Positions 51,156 through 58,796 of a stretch of DNA of 64,000 nucleotides are shown here, piece after piece. Source of the DNA: Neorhizobium huautlense (GTDB lineage Bacteria; Pseudomonadota; Alphaproteobacteria; Rhizobiales; Rhizobiaceae). Position 1 is the stretch's first letter. Each line of letters begins with the position of its first letter. The position numbers were made by a program, and so were the translations under genes. The DNA is taken from positions 556,439-620,438 of the forward strand of contig NZ_JAUSRF010000001.1 in the NCBI RefSeq assembly GCF_030811685.1, given 5' to 3'. The notes under the pieces were generated by a model. That model was given only the letters and a program-made list of their open reading frames with translations, ran no database searches and was not told the DNA's origin.

Positions 51156-52070
51156 ATGGCATCGACCTTCACGAAAATCGTGGCGGCAGTGGTTGTTGTG
51201 GGAGCGGTGGGCCTTGGTGGCGCTTACGCGCTGACGGCACCGGATCCGCAGCCGGAAAGCCATTGGGCCGATCTCGGCAGCCCCGATCTTGCCAATGGCG
51301 AACAGCTGTTCTGGGCAGGCGGGTGTGCCGGTTGCCATGCCGCGCCCGGCGCCGAAGGCGATGCGCTGAAAATCATGTCGGGTGGCCGCGCCCTGCCGAG
51401 CGATTTCGGCACGTTCCATATTCCCAACATTTCCTCCGACAATCAGGCGGGCATCGGCGGCTGGACGGTTGCGCAGTTCGGCAATGCCATGACGCGTGGC
51501 GTCGGCCCGAATGGCGAACATCTTTATCCCTCCTTTCCATACGGATCCTACGCGCGGCTTTCGCCCAAGGACGTCAACGATCTGTTCGGTTACCTGAAAT
51601 CCCTGCCGGCAAGCAGCAATGTCGCGCCCGCTCACGATCTGCCGTTTCCGTTCAATATCCGGCTGGCCGTCGGCGGCTGGAAGTTTCTCTATTTCAACGA
51701 TGGCCCGCGTGTGGAACTCGCTAACGCTTCCGATCAGGTGAAGCGCGGGCAATATCTGGTCGAAGGGCCGGGCCATTGCGGCGAATGCCATACGCCGCGC
51801 AATGCACTCGGCGGTTTCGAGGCCGGGGCATGGTTGGCGGGCGGACCGAACCCGGAAGGCGAAGGCCGCGTGCCCGGTATCACCTCGACTTCGGAAGGCA
51901 TCAGCGCGTGGAGTGAGGATGAGATCGTCAACTATCTCGAAACCGGCTTCACCCCGGACTTCGACAGTGTCGGCGGCTCGATGGTGGAAGTGCAGAAGAA
52001 CATCGCGCATCTGCCCAAGAGCGATCTTGCGGCGATCGCCGCTTATCTGAAGGCTGTGCCGGGCAAATAA
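51156..52070 (+). CDS. Membrane-anchored diheme cytochrome c
   Basis: A 304-residue protein with one N-terminal membrane anchor (IVAAVVVVGAVGLGGAYAL) and two class I haem domains. Haem sites are CAGCH (about residue 62) and CGECH (about 210). AGGAGA is 7 bases before the ATG of MASTFTKIV. The layout matches the diheme cytochrome subunits of membrane alcohol or sugar dehydrogenases, but no dehydrogenase is adjacent; pairing with cytochrome c' is more likely. Confidence 0.9.
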   Translation: MASTFTKIVAAVVVVGAVGLGGAYALTAPDPQPESHWADLGSPDLANGEQLFWAGGCAGCHAAPGAEGDALKIMSGGRALPSDFGTFHIPNISSDNQAGIGGWTVAQFGNAMTRGVGPNGEHLYPSFPYGSYARLSPKDVNDLFGYLKSLPASSNVAPAHDLPFPFNIRLAVGGWKFLYFNDGPRVELANASDQVKRGQYLVEGPGHCGECHTPRNALGGFEAGAWLAGGPNPEGEGRVPGITSTSEGISAWSEDEIVNYLETGFTPDFDSVGGSMVEVQKNIAHLPKSDLAAIAAYLKAVPGK

Positions 52071-52164
52071 TCCTCCCCCGCAATATGGTTCCGTGTTGTG
52101 CTGCGGTGGCGGCACAACCGCGCCTTGACACCTGCAAAGCCCGGGCGCACAACTCGTGCCGCAA

Positions 52165-52340
52165 TGGTTCCCCTTGCTTTCGCGCTTTGAGATCAGGGGA
52201 TTAAAAGGGAACGCGATAGGGAATTTCCTCATTCGCGGCTGCCCCCGCAACTGTGAGCGGCGAGTCCGGAACAATCACGGCCACTGGGAAACCGGGAAGG
52301 CCCGTTCCGCGACAACGACCCGCGAGCCAGGAGACCTGCC
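52165..52340 (+). promoter_or_regulatory. Cobalamin riboswitch
   Basis: The conserved blocks appear in order: GGTTCCCC, TTAAAAGGGAAC, GCTGCCCCCGCAACTGTGAG, GCCACTGGG, GGGAAGGC and the B12 box GCCAGGAGACCTGCC (52326-52340). It lies just upstream of cbtB-cbtA on the same strand, so bound adenosylcobalamin should shut off cobalt uptake. A promoter may lie at TTGACA (52125-52130) with a weak -10 near 52148. Confidence 0.95.
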
Positions 52341-52382
52341 AGTGCAAATGTGAGCAACGCATATGTAACGAGGGGTTTCATC

Positions 52383-52571
52383 ATGCAGAACCAGACCGCA
52401 GAAAAAGCGGCCAAACCGGCCGTGACGTCTAAAACATCCAACTTTGTGCAATCCGCAATGGCCGCCTGCCTCGGGGTTTTCGTGATCGGCTTCGTGGGGT
52501 TTTCCCATCTCGAAGTCGTCCACAATGCTGCGCATGACGTGCGTCATGCCAACGCCTTCCCCTGCCATTAA
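52383..52571 (+). CDS. cbtB: Cobalt transporter subunit CbtB
   Basis: A 62-residue single-span membrane protein. After one hydrophobic helix (MAACLGVFVIGFVGFS) comes a His-rich end, VHNAAHDVRHANAFPCH, that should bind cobalt. GAGGGG precedes the ATG of MQNQTAEKA. It works with CbtA, whose gene begins 15 bases later, in cobalamin-dependent cobalt uptake under the riboswitch. Confidence 0.93.
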   Translation: MQNQTAEKAAKPAVTSKTSNFVQSAMAACLGVFVIGFVGFSHLEVVHNAAHDVRHANAFPCH

Positions 52572-52586
52572 GGGGAGCTTTCACAA

Positions 52587-53345
52587 ATGTTCAGAGCTAT
52601 TGTCTTCTCCGCCGTCCCGGTGGGGATCATCACCGGTATTGCCATCACGCTGATGCAGATGGTGGGCACCGAACCGCTGATCCTCAAAGCTGAAACCTAT
52701 GAAAATGCTGGTTCGGCGGTGCCGGAAAGTGCGGCGCCCGCCGAGCATTCGCATGCCGCGGCCGCGCCGGCGCATGATCATGCGATGCCAGCGGCCGAAG
52801 CCCATGATGCCGCCGGTCACGACCATGGTGACGGCTGGTCGCCCGCCGACGGTTTCGAGCGCACCGCCTATACGCTGGGCGCCAATGTGCTGACCGCCAT
52901 CGGTTATTCGCTTGTGCTGACGGCCTTGCTGTCCATGACGAATGTCTCGCATGGTTGGCGCACGGGCCTTTTCTTCGGCTTGGCCGGGTTTGCATCGGTC
53001 ATGCTGGCGCCGATGGTGGGCCTGCCACCGGAATTGCCGGGCAGCCCGGCGGCGGAACTTGCCGCGCGCCAGACATGGTGGGTCGCCACAGCGGTGGCAA
53101 CTGCCGCTGGTATCGGCTTGCTCGTCTTGCGGCGAGAAACCTGGGCGGCGGTGCTGGCGATCATTCTTATCGCGGCACCGCATGTGGTGGGAGCGCCACT
53201 GCCGCCTGCGGGCGTCGAGCCGCTGGCGCCGCTTGAGCTGGAGCGCCGTTTCATCATCGTGGCAACGGTCACAAGCTTTGTGTTCTGGGCGCTTTTGGGC
53301 GCACTCAGCGGTACATTCCTGAAACGCCTCAGCCCTTCGGTCTGA
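52587..53345 (+). CDS. cbtA: Cobalt transporter subunit CbtA
   Basis: A 252-residue inner-membrane protein with five predicted helices. Between helices 1 and 2 is a His-rich stretch (EHSHAAAAPAHDHAM, AHDAAGHDHGDG) suited to metal capture. GMVG-type helix packing appears in LAPMVGLPPELPGSP. With CbtB it forms the B12-regulated cobalt uptake system of alphaproteobacteria. Confidence 0.93.
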   Translation: MFRAIVFSAVPVGIITGIAITLMQMVGTEPLILKAETYENAGSAVPESAAPAEHSHAAAAPAHDHAMPAAEAHDAAGHDHGDGWSPADGFERTAYTLGANVLTAIGYSLVLTALLSMTNVSHGWRTGLFFGLAGFASVMLAPMVGLPPELPGSPAAELAARQTWWVATAVATAAGIGLLVLRRETWAAVLAIILIAAPHVVGAPLPPAGVEPLAPLELERRFIIVATVTSFVFWALLGALSGTFLKRLSPSV

Positions 53346-53365
53346 TGTGATGGGGGCCTGATGTG

Positions 53366-53716
53366 ATGGAGGAGAGGGCGGCAATCTGGCGTGACGATAT
53401 CGATGCGCTCGGCTTTGCCGTTTTCTTCGAAGGAAAAGATCATGGGGCGGCGTGCTTCGTGCATCGTCGCGCCTTTCGCATCTTGATCGGTTCCGATCCT
53501 GTCGGAGCCGATTGCCTCGCCTATTACGCAGACAATGCCGAGGCATTTCAGACGGCGGCGGGGGCGAAGATCGAGCGCCAATCCATCCCGCAAGGCCGCA
53601 ATCTCAATCTCAACAGCCGCGATATTCGCCGCGCGCTTGGAGAATTGGTGAGGGCGGGCCCAAGTGCGCGCAAGCCGTGTCGGGCGCTGGTGAATAGAAA
53701 TGCTTGCAAAAAATGA
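53366..53716 (+). CDS. Uncharacterised protein downstream of cbtA
   Basis: About 116 residues, unknown. The start is a GTG-ATG pair; I use the ATG. The first 90 residues look like a compact alpha/beta domain (AVFFEGKDHGAACFVHRRAF, AFQTAAGAKIERQSIPQGRN), while the end is basic. It follows cbtA by 20 bases and could be co-transcribed. Its stop codon touches a small inverted repeat in front of hicA. Confidence 0.55.
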   Translation: MEERAAIWRDDIDALGFAVFFEGKDHGAACFVHRRAFRILIGSDPVGADCLAYYADNAEAFQTAAGAKIERQSIPQGRNLNLNSRDIRRALGELVRAGPSARKPCRALVNRNACKK

Positions 53717-53729
53717 TAGCATCCATCAT
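53713..53729. promoter_or_regulatory. Candidate hicAB operator
   Basis: ATGAT and ATCAT, 7 bases apart, lie 9 bases before the hicA start codon. HicB antitoxins with a ribbon-helix-helix domain repress their own operon at such sites; the link here is inferred. Confidence 0.4.
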
Positions 53730-53737
53730 AGTGTGAC

Positions 53738-53992
53738 ATGAACGCCAAGCAGCGGAAAACTCTTGAGGCAATTTTCAGGGATCCGGTTTCCCCCGCGATC
53801 GTTTGGGCGGATATTGAAACGCTGCTCATTTCCATCGGTTGCCGGTGTGTCGAGGGTAGCGGCTCGCGCGTTCGTTTTGAAAAGGGCAGGATGATCGCCT
53901 CGTTTCACCGCCCGCATCCGGACAGGCACGCCAAGCGCTATCAGGTGCGTGACGCCAGGATGTTTCTGAAGGAACTGGGTATCGAGCCATGA
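53738..53992 (+). CDS. hicA: HicA-family toxin
   Basis: An 84-residue dsRBD-like mRNA interferase of the HicA family. It begins MNAKQRKTLEAIFRDPVSP and ends YQVRDARMFLKELGIEP. The usual catalytic GSH motif appears as GSGSRVRFE, so the canonical His is not at its normal place; a His is present in SFHRPHP. It overlaps hicB by 4 bases. Confidence 0.9.
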   Translation: MNAKQRKTLEAIFRDPVSPAIVWADIETLLISIGCRCVEGSGSRVRFEKGRMIASFHRPHPDRHAKRYQVRDARMFLKELGIEP

Positions 53993-54321
53993 ATGCCATG
54001 CACTACAAAGGTTATGCCGCCCGCATCGAGTTCGATGCCGAGGATGAAGTCTTTGCCGGGCATATTGCCGGGATCAATGATGTCATCGGGTTTCATGCGG
54101 ATAACGTGGCCGATCTCAAGGCCGCATTCCACGAGGCTGTCGATGATTATCTTGCGACTTGCGCAGAGCTCGGAAAACAACCGCAAAAACCGTATTCGGG
54201 CCGCGTCATGTTTCGCATCGATCCGCAGGTGCATGCAAATGCTGCAAGGGCAGCCGAGCTTTCCGGAAAAAGCTTGAATGAATGGGCCGGCGAGGTTCTG
54301 GCCAAGGCCGCATCGCGCTGA
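53989..54321 (+). CDS. hicB: HicB-family antitoxin
   Basis: A 110-residue antitoxin. The N-terminal HicB fold (YAARIEFDAEDEVFAGHIAGI) neutralises HicA, and the C-terminal ribbon-helix-helix (GRVMFRIDPQVHANAARAAE...SLNEWAGEVL) binds DNA. A second in-frame ATG at 53998 is possible. Translation is coupled to hicA. Confidence 0.92.
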   Translation: MNAMHYKGYAARIEFDAEDEVFAGHIAGINDVIGFHADNVADLKAAFHEAVDDYLATCAELGKQPQKPYSGRVMFRIDPQVHANAARAAELSGKSLNEWAGEVLAKAASR

Positions 54322-54332
54322 TCGCGGCAGTC

Positions 54333-54362
54333 CGGCGATCCCAGCCAAGGTAGGGATCGCCG
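54333..54362. terminator. Hairpin between hicB and the GNAT gene
   Basis: Arms CGGCGATCCC and GGGATCGCCG around 10 bases lie 11 bases after hicB, between converging genes. There is no long T-run on the plus strand; GAAAG follows. It is a probable transcript end for both sides. Confidence 0.6.
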
Positions 54363-54373
54363 AAAGGGCTGAA

Positions 54374-54922
54374 TTACGCCAGCGCCTGCGTATACCGCAT
54401 GCCTGTCACCGGCCGCGGTTTAAAATCCATGTGTTCATAAAAGCGGTGGGCGGCAAAATTGCCGGTGGCGGCACCAACGGAAAGATAATCGCAGCCGGCA
54501 TTGCGGGCGATATCGCGGGCGCGGGTCACCAGATGATGGCCGATGCCGTGGCCGCGATGGCCTTCGCGCACGAAGAGGTGGTGCAGGTCCATGCCGCGCT
54601 TGCCTTCCTGCGCCCGGTAAAGCGGCACGAGGATCGCATAACCGATCAGGCCTTCGCCGCCATCCGCCACCAGTGCGGTGATCCACGGCACGGGGCCAAA
54701 CAGGTCGCGCTCGAGAATTTCCGGCGTGATGGCCGAGGCATCGTTGTGATGGGTGGCAAGTGCCGCGATCATGTCGCCGAGCTGCGGCAGGTCTGCGCGG
54801 CGGGCTGCGCGGATGGCGACGACCGGCGGGCGTGCTAGCGCCGTCTTGGCAATATCGATCTGGCTGCCTGCATGCAGGGCGGCCGGTTTCAATAGATCCG
54901 GTGCGGAAGAGAGGGTTGGCAT
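54374..54922 (-). CDS. GNAT-family N-acetyltransferase
   Basis: A 182-residue acetyltransferase. The acetyl-CoA loop is REGHRGHGIGHHL (about residue 120), with beta strand MDLHHLFV before it and AAHRFYEHMDFKPR near the end. The first 35 residues are an extra, low-complexity N-terminus; an internal start is possible. The acceptor is unknown. It is divergent from glpR. Confidence 0.88.
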   Translation of the reverse strand: MPTLSSAPDLLKPAALHAGSQIDIAKTALARPPVVAIRAARRADLPQLGDMIAALATHHNDASAITPEILERDLFGPVPWITALVADGGEGLIGYAILVPLYRAQEGKRGMDLHHLFVREGHRGHGIGHHLVTRARDIARNAGCDYLSVGAATGNFAAHRFYEHMDFKPRPVTGMRYTQALA

Positions 54923-54979
54923 CGTGTTCGTCCTTGGCGTTTGTTCGAGAGGTTTGCCGTCAGGACGCTGTTTTCATCA

Positions 54980-55003
54980 AAAAGCCGCCTGACGGCGGCT
55001 TTT
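54980..55003. terminator. Terminator-like hairpin between GNAT and glpR
   Basis: AAAAGCCGCC and GGCGGCTTTT form a perfect 10-base stem around TGAC, with A/T at both ends. It lies between divergent genes, where no transcript should end. The rest of this 319-base gap (54923-55241) shows no gene, only the GlpR-type repeat near glpR. Confidence 0.7.
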
Positions 55004-55198
55004 GTGACAATATGATCTGTCTGGCCGCCCTTTAAAGGTACGACCAAAAATACGAGCGGGCGGTGGATGGCTTCGTGATCATGTCGGCATCAATGCGCTC
55101 GATTCGGAAGCTTGTCAACGGTGTATTTGCGGGCCATTTCATTTCGCATCGACAAGGCATTCCGGCCCATGAAACGCTTTCGAAATACCTTGTCGTGG

Positions 55199-55231
55199 TT
55201 TCGTTTTTCCATAAAATGGCGAAAAACGAAA
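55199..55231. promoter_or_regulatory. Candidate GlpR operator before glpR
   Basis: TTTCGTTTTTC and its perfect complement, 11 bases apart, end 10 bases before the glpR start. The TTCGTTTT core recurs twice in the glpD promoter, which supports one DeoR-type regulator binding both. Confidence 0.65.
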
Positions 55232-55241
55232 ATCGGGGCGG

Positions 55242-56006
55242 ATGATGCAGCTTTCCAGTCGGCAAGAGGAAATTCTGGCGATCGCGAAAACTCAAGGAAG
55301 GGTTCTCGTCGAGGATCTGGCCAATCTCTTTCAGGTGACGCCGCAGACGATCCGCAAGGATCTCAACGATCTGTGCGACGGCAAGGCGCTGAACCGCATT
55401 CACGGCGGCGCCGTTTTCCCGAGCGGCAACGAGAATGTCAAATATGAAGCGCGCCGGCTGATGGCGGCCGCCCAGAAGCAGGCGATCGGCAAGGCGGCGG
55501 GCAATATCATTCCCGACAATTCATCGCTGTTCATCAATATCGGAACCACGACCGAAGCGGTCGGCGAGGCTTTGGTGGATCATCGCGAGCTGATGGTCAT
55601 CACCAATAACATCAATGTCGCCAATCGCTTGCGCGTCTACCCCTCGATCGAGGTGATCATTGCGGGTGGCGTTGTGCGTGGTTCGGATGGCGGCATTGTC
55701 GGGGAGGCGGCGGTCGATTTCATCCGCCAGTTCAAGGTCGATTATGCTGTCATCGGCGTGTCTGCCATCGATGCGGATGGCGCGCTGCTCGATTTCGATT
55801 TTCGCGAAGTGAAGGTTGCGCAGGCGATCATCGCCAATGCCCGCCATGTCATTCTCGTGTCGGACGCCTCGAAATTCGAGCGGACGGCGCCGGTTCGCAT
55901 GGGGCATGTTTCCCAGGTTCACACGTTCATAACCGACATCTGTCCGTCGGAGGAGATCAGGCGGATCTGCGCGGAAAATGACGTACGGCTGGTTGAGACG
56001 GGCTGA
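55242..56006 (+). CDS. glpR: DeoR-family glycerol regulator
   Basis: A 254-residue DeoR/GlpR repressor. The HTH is RVLVEDLANLFQVTPQTIRKD (about 21-41), followed by LNRIHGGAVFP and a sugar-phosphate-binding domain with NIGTTTEAVGEAL, NNINVANRL, AGGVVRGSDGGIVG and VSDASKFERTAP. It probably releases DNA when glycerol-3-phosphate binds. The adjacent glpD operon and shared TTCGTTTT repeats identify the target. Confidence 0.93.
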   Translation: MMQLSSRQEEILAIAKTQGRVLVEDLANLFQVTPQTIRKDLNDLCDGKALNRIHGGAVFPSGNENVKYEARRLMAAAQKQAIGKAAGNIIPDNSSLFINIGTTTEAVGEALVDHRELMVITNNINVANRLRVYPSIEVIIAGGVVRGSDGGIVGEAAVDFIRQFKVDYAVIGVSAIDADGALLDFDFREVKVAQAIIANARHVILVSDASKFERTAPVRMGHVSQVHTFITDICPSEEIRRICAENDVRLVETG

Positions 56007-56038
56007 AATCGCGACTTTTGTCGATTTCTAATGTTCAT

Positions 56039-56068
56039 TTGACATTCGTTTTTCTTTCGTTTTAGACT
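56039..56068 (+). promoter_or_regulatory. glpD promoter with embedded GlpR repeats
   Basis: TTGACA (56039-56044), an 18-base spacer and TAGACT (56063-56068) make a sigma-70-type promoter. Two direct repeats TTCGTTTT (56045-56052 and 56056-56063), 11 bases apart, fill the spacer, so a bound repressor would block RNA polymerase. Confidence 0.65.
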
Positions 56069-56138
56069 GTTGATGTTTCGCAATTGCGCAAAATCATGCT
56101 GCAATGCGCCAATATACAATCTGCGGACGGTTAAGGGC

Positions 56139-57647
56139 ATGTCGGACGATAGGGTTTTCGATCTTTTCGTAATTGGCGGCGGCATCAATGGCTGCGGTAT
56201 CGCGCGTGATGCGGCGGGCCGTGGTTATTCGGTCGCGCTTGCGGAAATGAACGATTTCGCCTCCGGCACGTCTTCGGGCGCGACAAAACTCATCCATGGC
56301 GGCCTGCGTTATCTTGAACACTATGAATTCCGACTCGTGCGCGAAGCGCTGATGGAGCGTGAAGTGCTGTGGGCCATGGCGCCGCATGTCATCTGGCCGC
56401 TGCGTTTTGTGTTGCCTTTCCAGAAGGGCGGTGTGCGTCCGGCCTGGCTGATCCGGCTCGGCCTGTTCCTTTATGATCATCTTGGCGGCCGCAAGCTGCT
56501 GCCGGCGACAAAAACGCTCGACTTGAGAAGCGATCCGGCCGGCCGTCCGCTGAAACCCGTTTTCGGCAAGGCGTTCGAATATTCGGATGGCTGGGTGGAT
56601 GATGCGCGCATGGTCGTGCTCAATGCCCGTGATGCCGCCAATCGTGGCGCAAAAATCATGAGCCGCGCGAAAGTGGTGTCCGCCCGCCGCGAGGCCGGTC
56701 TGTGGCAGATTGCGGTTCGTGACGAAATATCCGGTGCCACGACAAGCCACCGGGCGCGCATGCTGGTCAATGCCGGCGGGCCGTGGGTCGATCAGGTTCT
56801 GTCGGGCGCGATGGGCCGCAACAATGTCCACAATGTCCGCCTCGTGCAGGGCAGCCATATCATCGTGAAAAAGAAGTTCGATGATACGCGCGCCTATTTC
56901 TTCCAGAACCCGGACAACCGCATCTTCTTTGCCATTCCCTACGAAACCGATTTCACGCTGATCGGCACGACGGATCGCGACTATTCCGCCGATCCGAAGG
57001 ACGTTAAAATCAGCCAGGAAGAGATCGGTTATCTCTGCAATGCCGCGAGCGAATATTTTGCCGAGCCGGTAACGCCGGAAGATATCGTCTGGACCTATTC
57101 GGCCGTGCGCCCGCTTTATGACGATGGTGCCTCCAAGGCGCAGGAAGCGACGCGCGATTATGTGCTGAAAGTCGATGCCGATGGTGCGCCGCTGCTCAAT
57201 GTGTTTGGCGGCAAGCTGACGACCTATCGCCGGCTTTCGGAACATGCGCTGGAAAAGATTGGTGAGGCGATCGGCGCCAAGGGCACGCCCTGGACGGCAA
57301 AAAGCCGGCTTCCAGGTGGCGATTTTGCCGTCACGGGTGCTGCCAGCGAAGAGCGGAAATTGCTTTCGGCTTATCCGTTTCTGTCGAAACGCCACGCGGC
57401 GCGTCTGGTAAAATGTTACGGTACCGATGCAAAGGCGATCCTCGTTGATGCCAAAACGATAGAGGGGCTTGGCCGGCATTTCGGCGGCACGCTTCATGAG
57501 GCGGAAGTCCGCTTCCTGATCGAAAAGGAATGGGCGGTCACGGCGGAAGATGTGCTGTGGCGCCGCACCAAGCAGGGATTGTTCCTGACGGCGGAGGAGG
57601 CCGCGGGATTGGAGGAATACATGGCGGGCGTTCGCCGGGCCGCGTGA
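56139..57647 (+). CDS. glpD: Glycerol-3-phosphate dehydrogenase, aerobic FAD type
   Basis: A 502-residue membrane-associated flavoprotein that oxidises glycerol-3-phosphate to dihydroxyacetone phosphate and passes electrons to quinone. The FAD motif is VIGGGINGCGIARDAAGRG; GTSSGATKLIHGGLRYLE and GGKLTTYRRLSEHAL are GlpD signatures. The length equals that of known GlpD. The start is MSDDRVFDLF, since the region upstream holds the promoter. It heads the glp transport operon. Confidence 0.96.
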   Translation: MSDDRVFDLFVIGGGINGCGIARDAAGRGYSVALAEMNDFASGTSSGATKLIHGGLRYLEHYEFRLVREALMEREVLWAMAPHVIWPLRFVLPFQKGGVRPAWLIRLGLFLYDHLGGRKLLPATKTLDLRSDPAGRPLKPVFGKAFEYSDGWVDDARMVVLNARDAANRGAKIMSRAKVVSARREAGLWQIAVRDEISGATTSHRARMLVNAGGPWVDQVLSGAMGRNNVHNVRLVQGSHIIVKKKFDDTRAYFFQNPDNRIFFAIPYETDFTLIGTTDRDYSADPKDVKISQEEIGYLCNAASEYFAEPVTPEDIVWTYSAVRPLYDDGASKAQEATRDYVLKVDADGAPLLNVFGGKLTTYRRLSEHALEKIGEAIGAKGTPWTAKSRLPGGDFAVTGAASEERKLLSAYPFLSKRHAARLVKCYGTDAKAILVDAKTIEGLGRHFGGTLHEAEVRFLIEKEWAVTAEDVLWRRTKQGLFLTAEEAAGLEEYMAGVRRAA

Positions 57648-57700
57648 GGCCATCGACATGACCGCATGTTTGCCCAAGGGTTGGGAGGCCCGAGGTTTTT

Positions 57701-58783
57701 ATGCTGGAATTGCGCAACGTGTCGAAGACGGTGGCGGGCGATTATCATATCCGCCCGACCGACCTGACATTAAAGCGGGGCACGCTGAATGTCCTGCTCG
57801 GACCGACGCTTGCCGGCAAGACGTCGCTGATGCGGCTGATGGCGGGGCTCGACAAGCCGACCGAGGGTTCGGTGTTTTTCGATGGCGCCGATGTTACCGG
57901 CCTGCCGGTACAGAAGCGCAATGTCGCGATGGTCTACCAGCAGTTCATCAATTATCCGGCGCTTTCCGTTTATGAGAACATCGCCTCGCCGATGCGCATT
58001 GCCGGCAAGGATGCCGCCACCATCGACCGCGAGGTGAAGAAGGCCGCCGAACTCCTGAAGCTCACGCCCTATCTCGATCGCACGCCGCTCAATCTTTCCG
58101 GCGGCCAGCAGCAGCGCACGGCGCTGGCGCGCGCCATCGTCAAGAACGCCAATCTCGTGCTGCTGGACGAACCGCTCGCCAATCTCGATTACAAGCTGCG
58201 CGAGGAATTGCGCGAGGAGCTGCCAAAACTCTTTGCCGCTTCCGGTGCTATCTTCGTTTACGCCACGACCGAACCGTCCGAAGCGCTTTTGCTCGGCGGT
58301 TATACAGCCACCCTGCACGAGGGAGCCGTGACGCAGTTCGGCAGGACGGTTGACGTGTATCGTCAGCCTGCCGATCTCGTTACCGCCAAAATCTTCGCCG
58401 ATCCGCCGCTTAACACGATTGCGCTTGTCCGTTCGGGCAACAGTTTTGTCCTGAATGGAGAGCCGGTCATGGTCGTGCCGCCGCATCTCGCTTCGGTGGC
58501 GGAGGGGCAGGTGATGCTCGCTTTCCAGCCGCACCATCTTTTCCTCCATCCCGCCAATGGCCACACCACGCCCCTGAAGGCACGCACTTTGGTGTCGGAA
58601 ATCGCCGGATCAGAAAGTTTCATCCATCTCGAGTTTGCCGGTCACCGCTGGGTGATGCTGGCGCATGGCATTCACGACATCGAGCAGGACCGGCAGATAG
58701 AGGTCCATCTCGACAGCCGCCATCTGATGGCGTTCGACCAAGCCACCGGCAAGGCGCTGGTCGCCGCGCCGATCGCGGCGTGA
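57701..58783 (+). CDS. glpS: Glycerol ABC transporter ATPase GlpS
   Basis: A 360-residue ATPase, first of a heterodimeric pair. Walker A is GPTLAGKT (34-41), the signature LSGGQQQR (132-139) is canonical and Walker B LLDEPLANLD is intact. The H-loop, normally VTHDQTEA, reads ATTEPSEA, so the switch His is replaced by Thr190. This protein alone should hydrolyse ATP poorly. It complements GlpT, whose own signature motif is degenerate. The operon order glpD-S-T-P-Q-U-V is that of rhizobial glycerol uptake. Confidence 0.93.
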   Translation: MLELRNVSKTVAGDYHIRPTDLTLKRGTLNVLLGPTLAGKTSLMRLMAGLDKPTEGSVFFDGADVTGLPVQKRNVAMVYQQFINYPALSVYENIASPMRIAGKDAATIDREVKKAAELLKLTPYLDRTPLNLSGGQQQRTALARAIVKNANLVLLDEPLANLDYKLREELREELPKLFAASGAIFVYATTEPSEALLLGGYTATLHEGAVTQFGRTVDVYRQPADLVTAKIFADPPLNTIALVRSGNSFVLNGEPVMVVPPHLASVAEGQVMLAFQPHHLFLHPANGHTTPLKARTLVSEIAGSESFIHLEFAGHRWVMLAHGIHDIEQDRQIEVHLDSRHLMAFDQATGKALVAAPIAA

Positions 58784-58796
58784 GGGAGGGGACGAT

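Noticed and set aside
56094..57677. A 527-codon frame opposite glpD
   Set aside because: GlpD is complete and conserved on the plus strand; the opposite frame has no start signal or domain.
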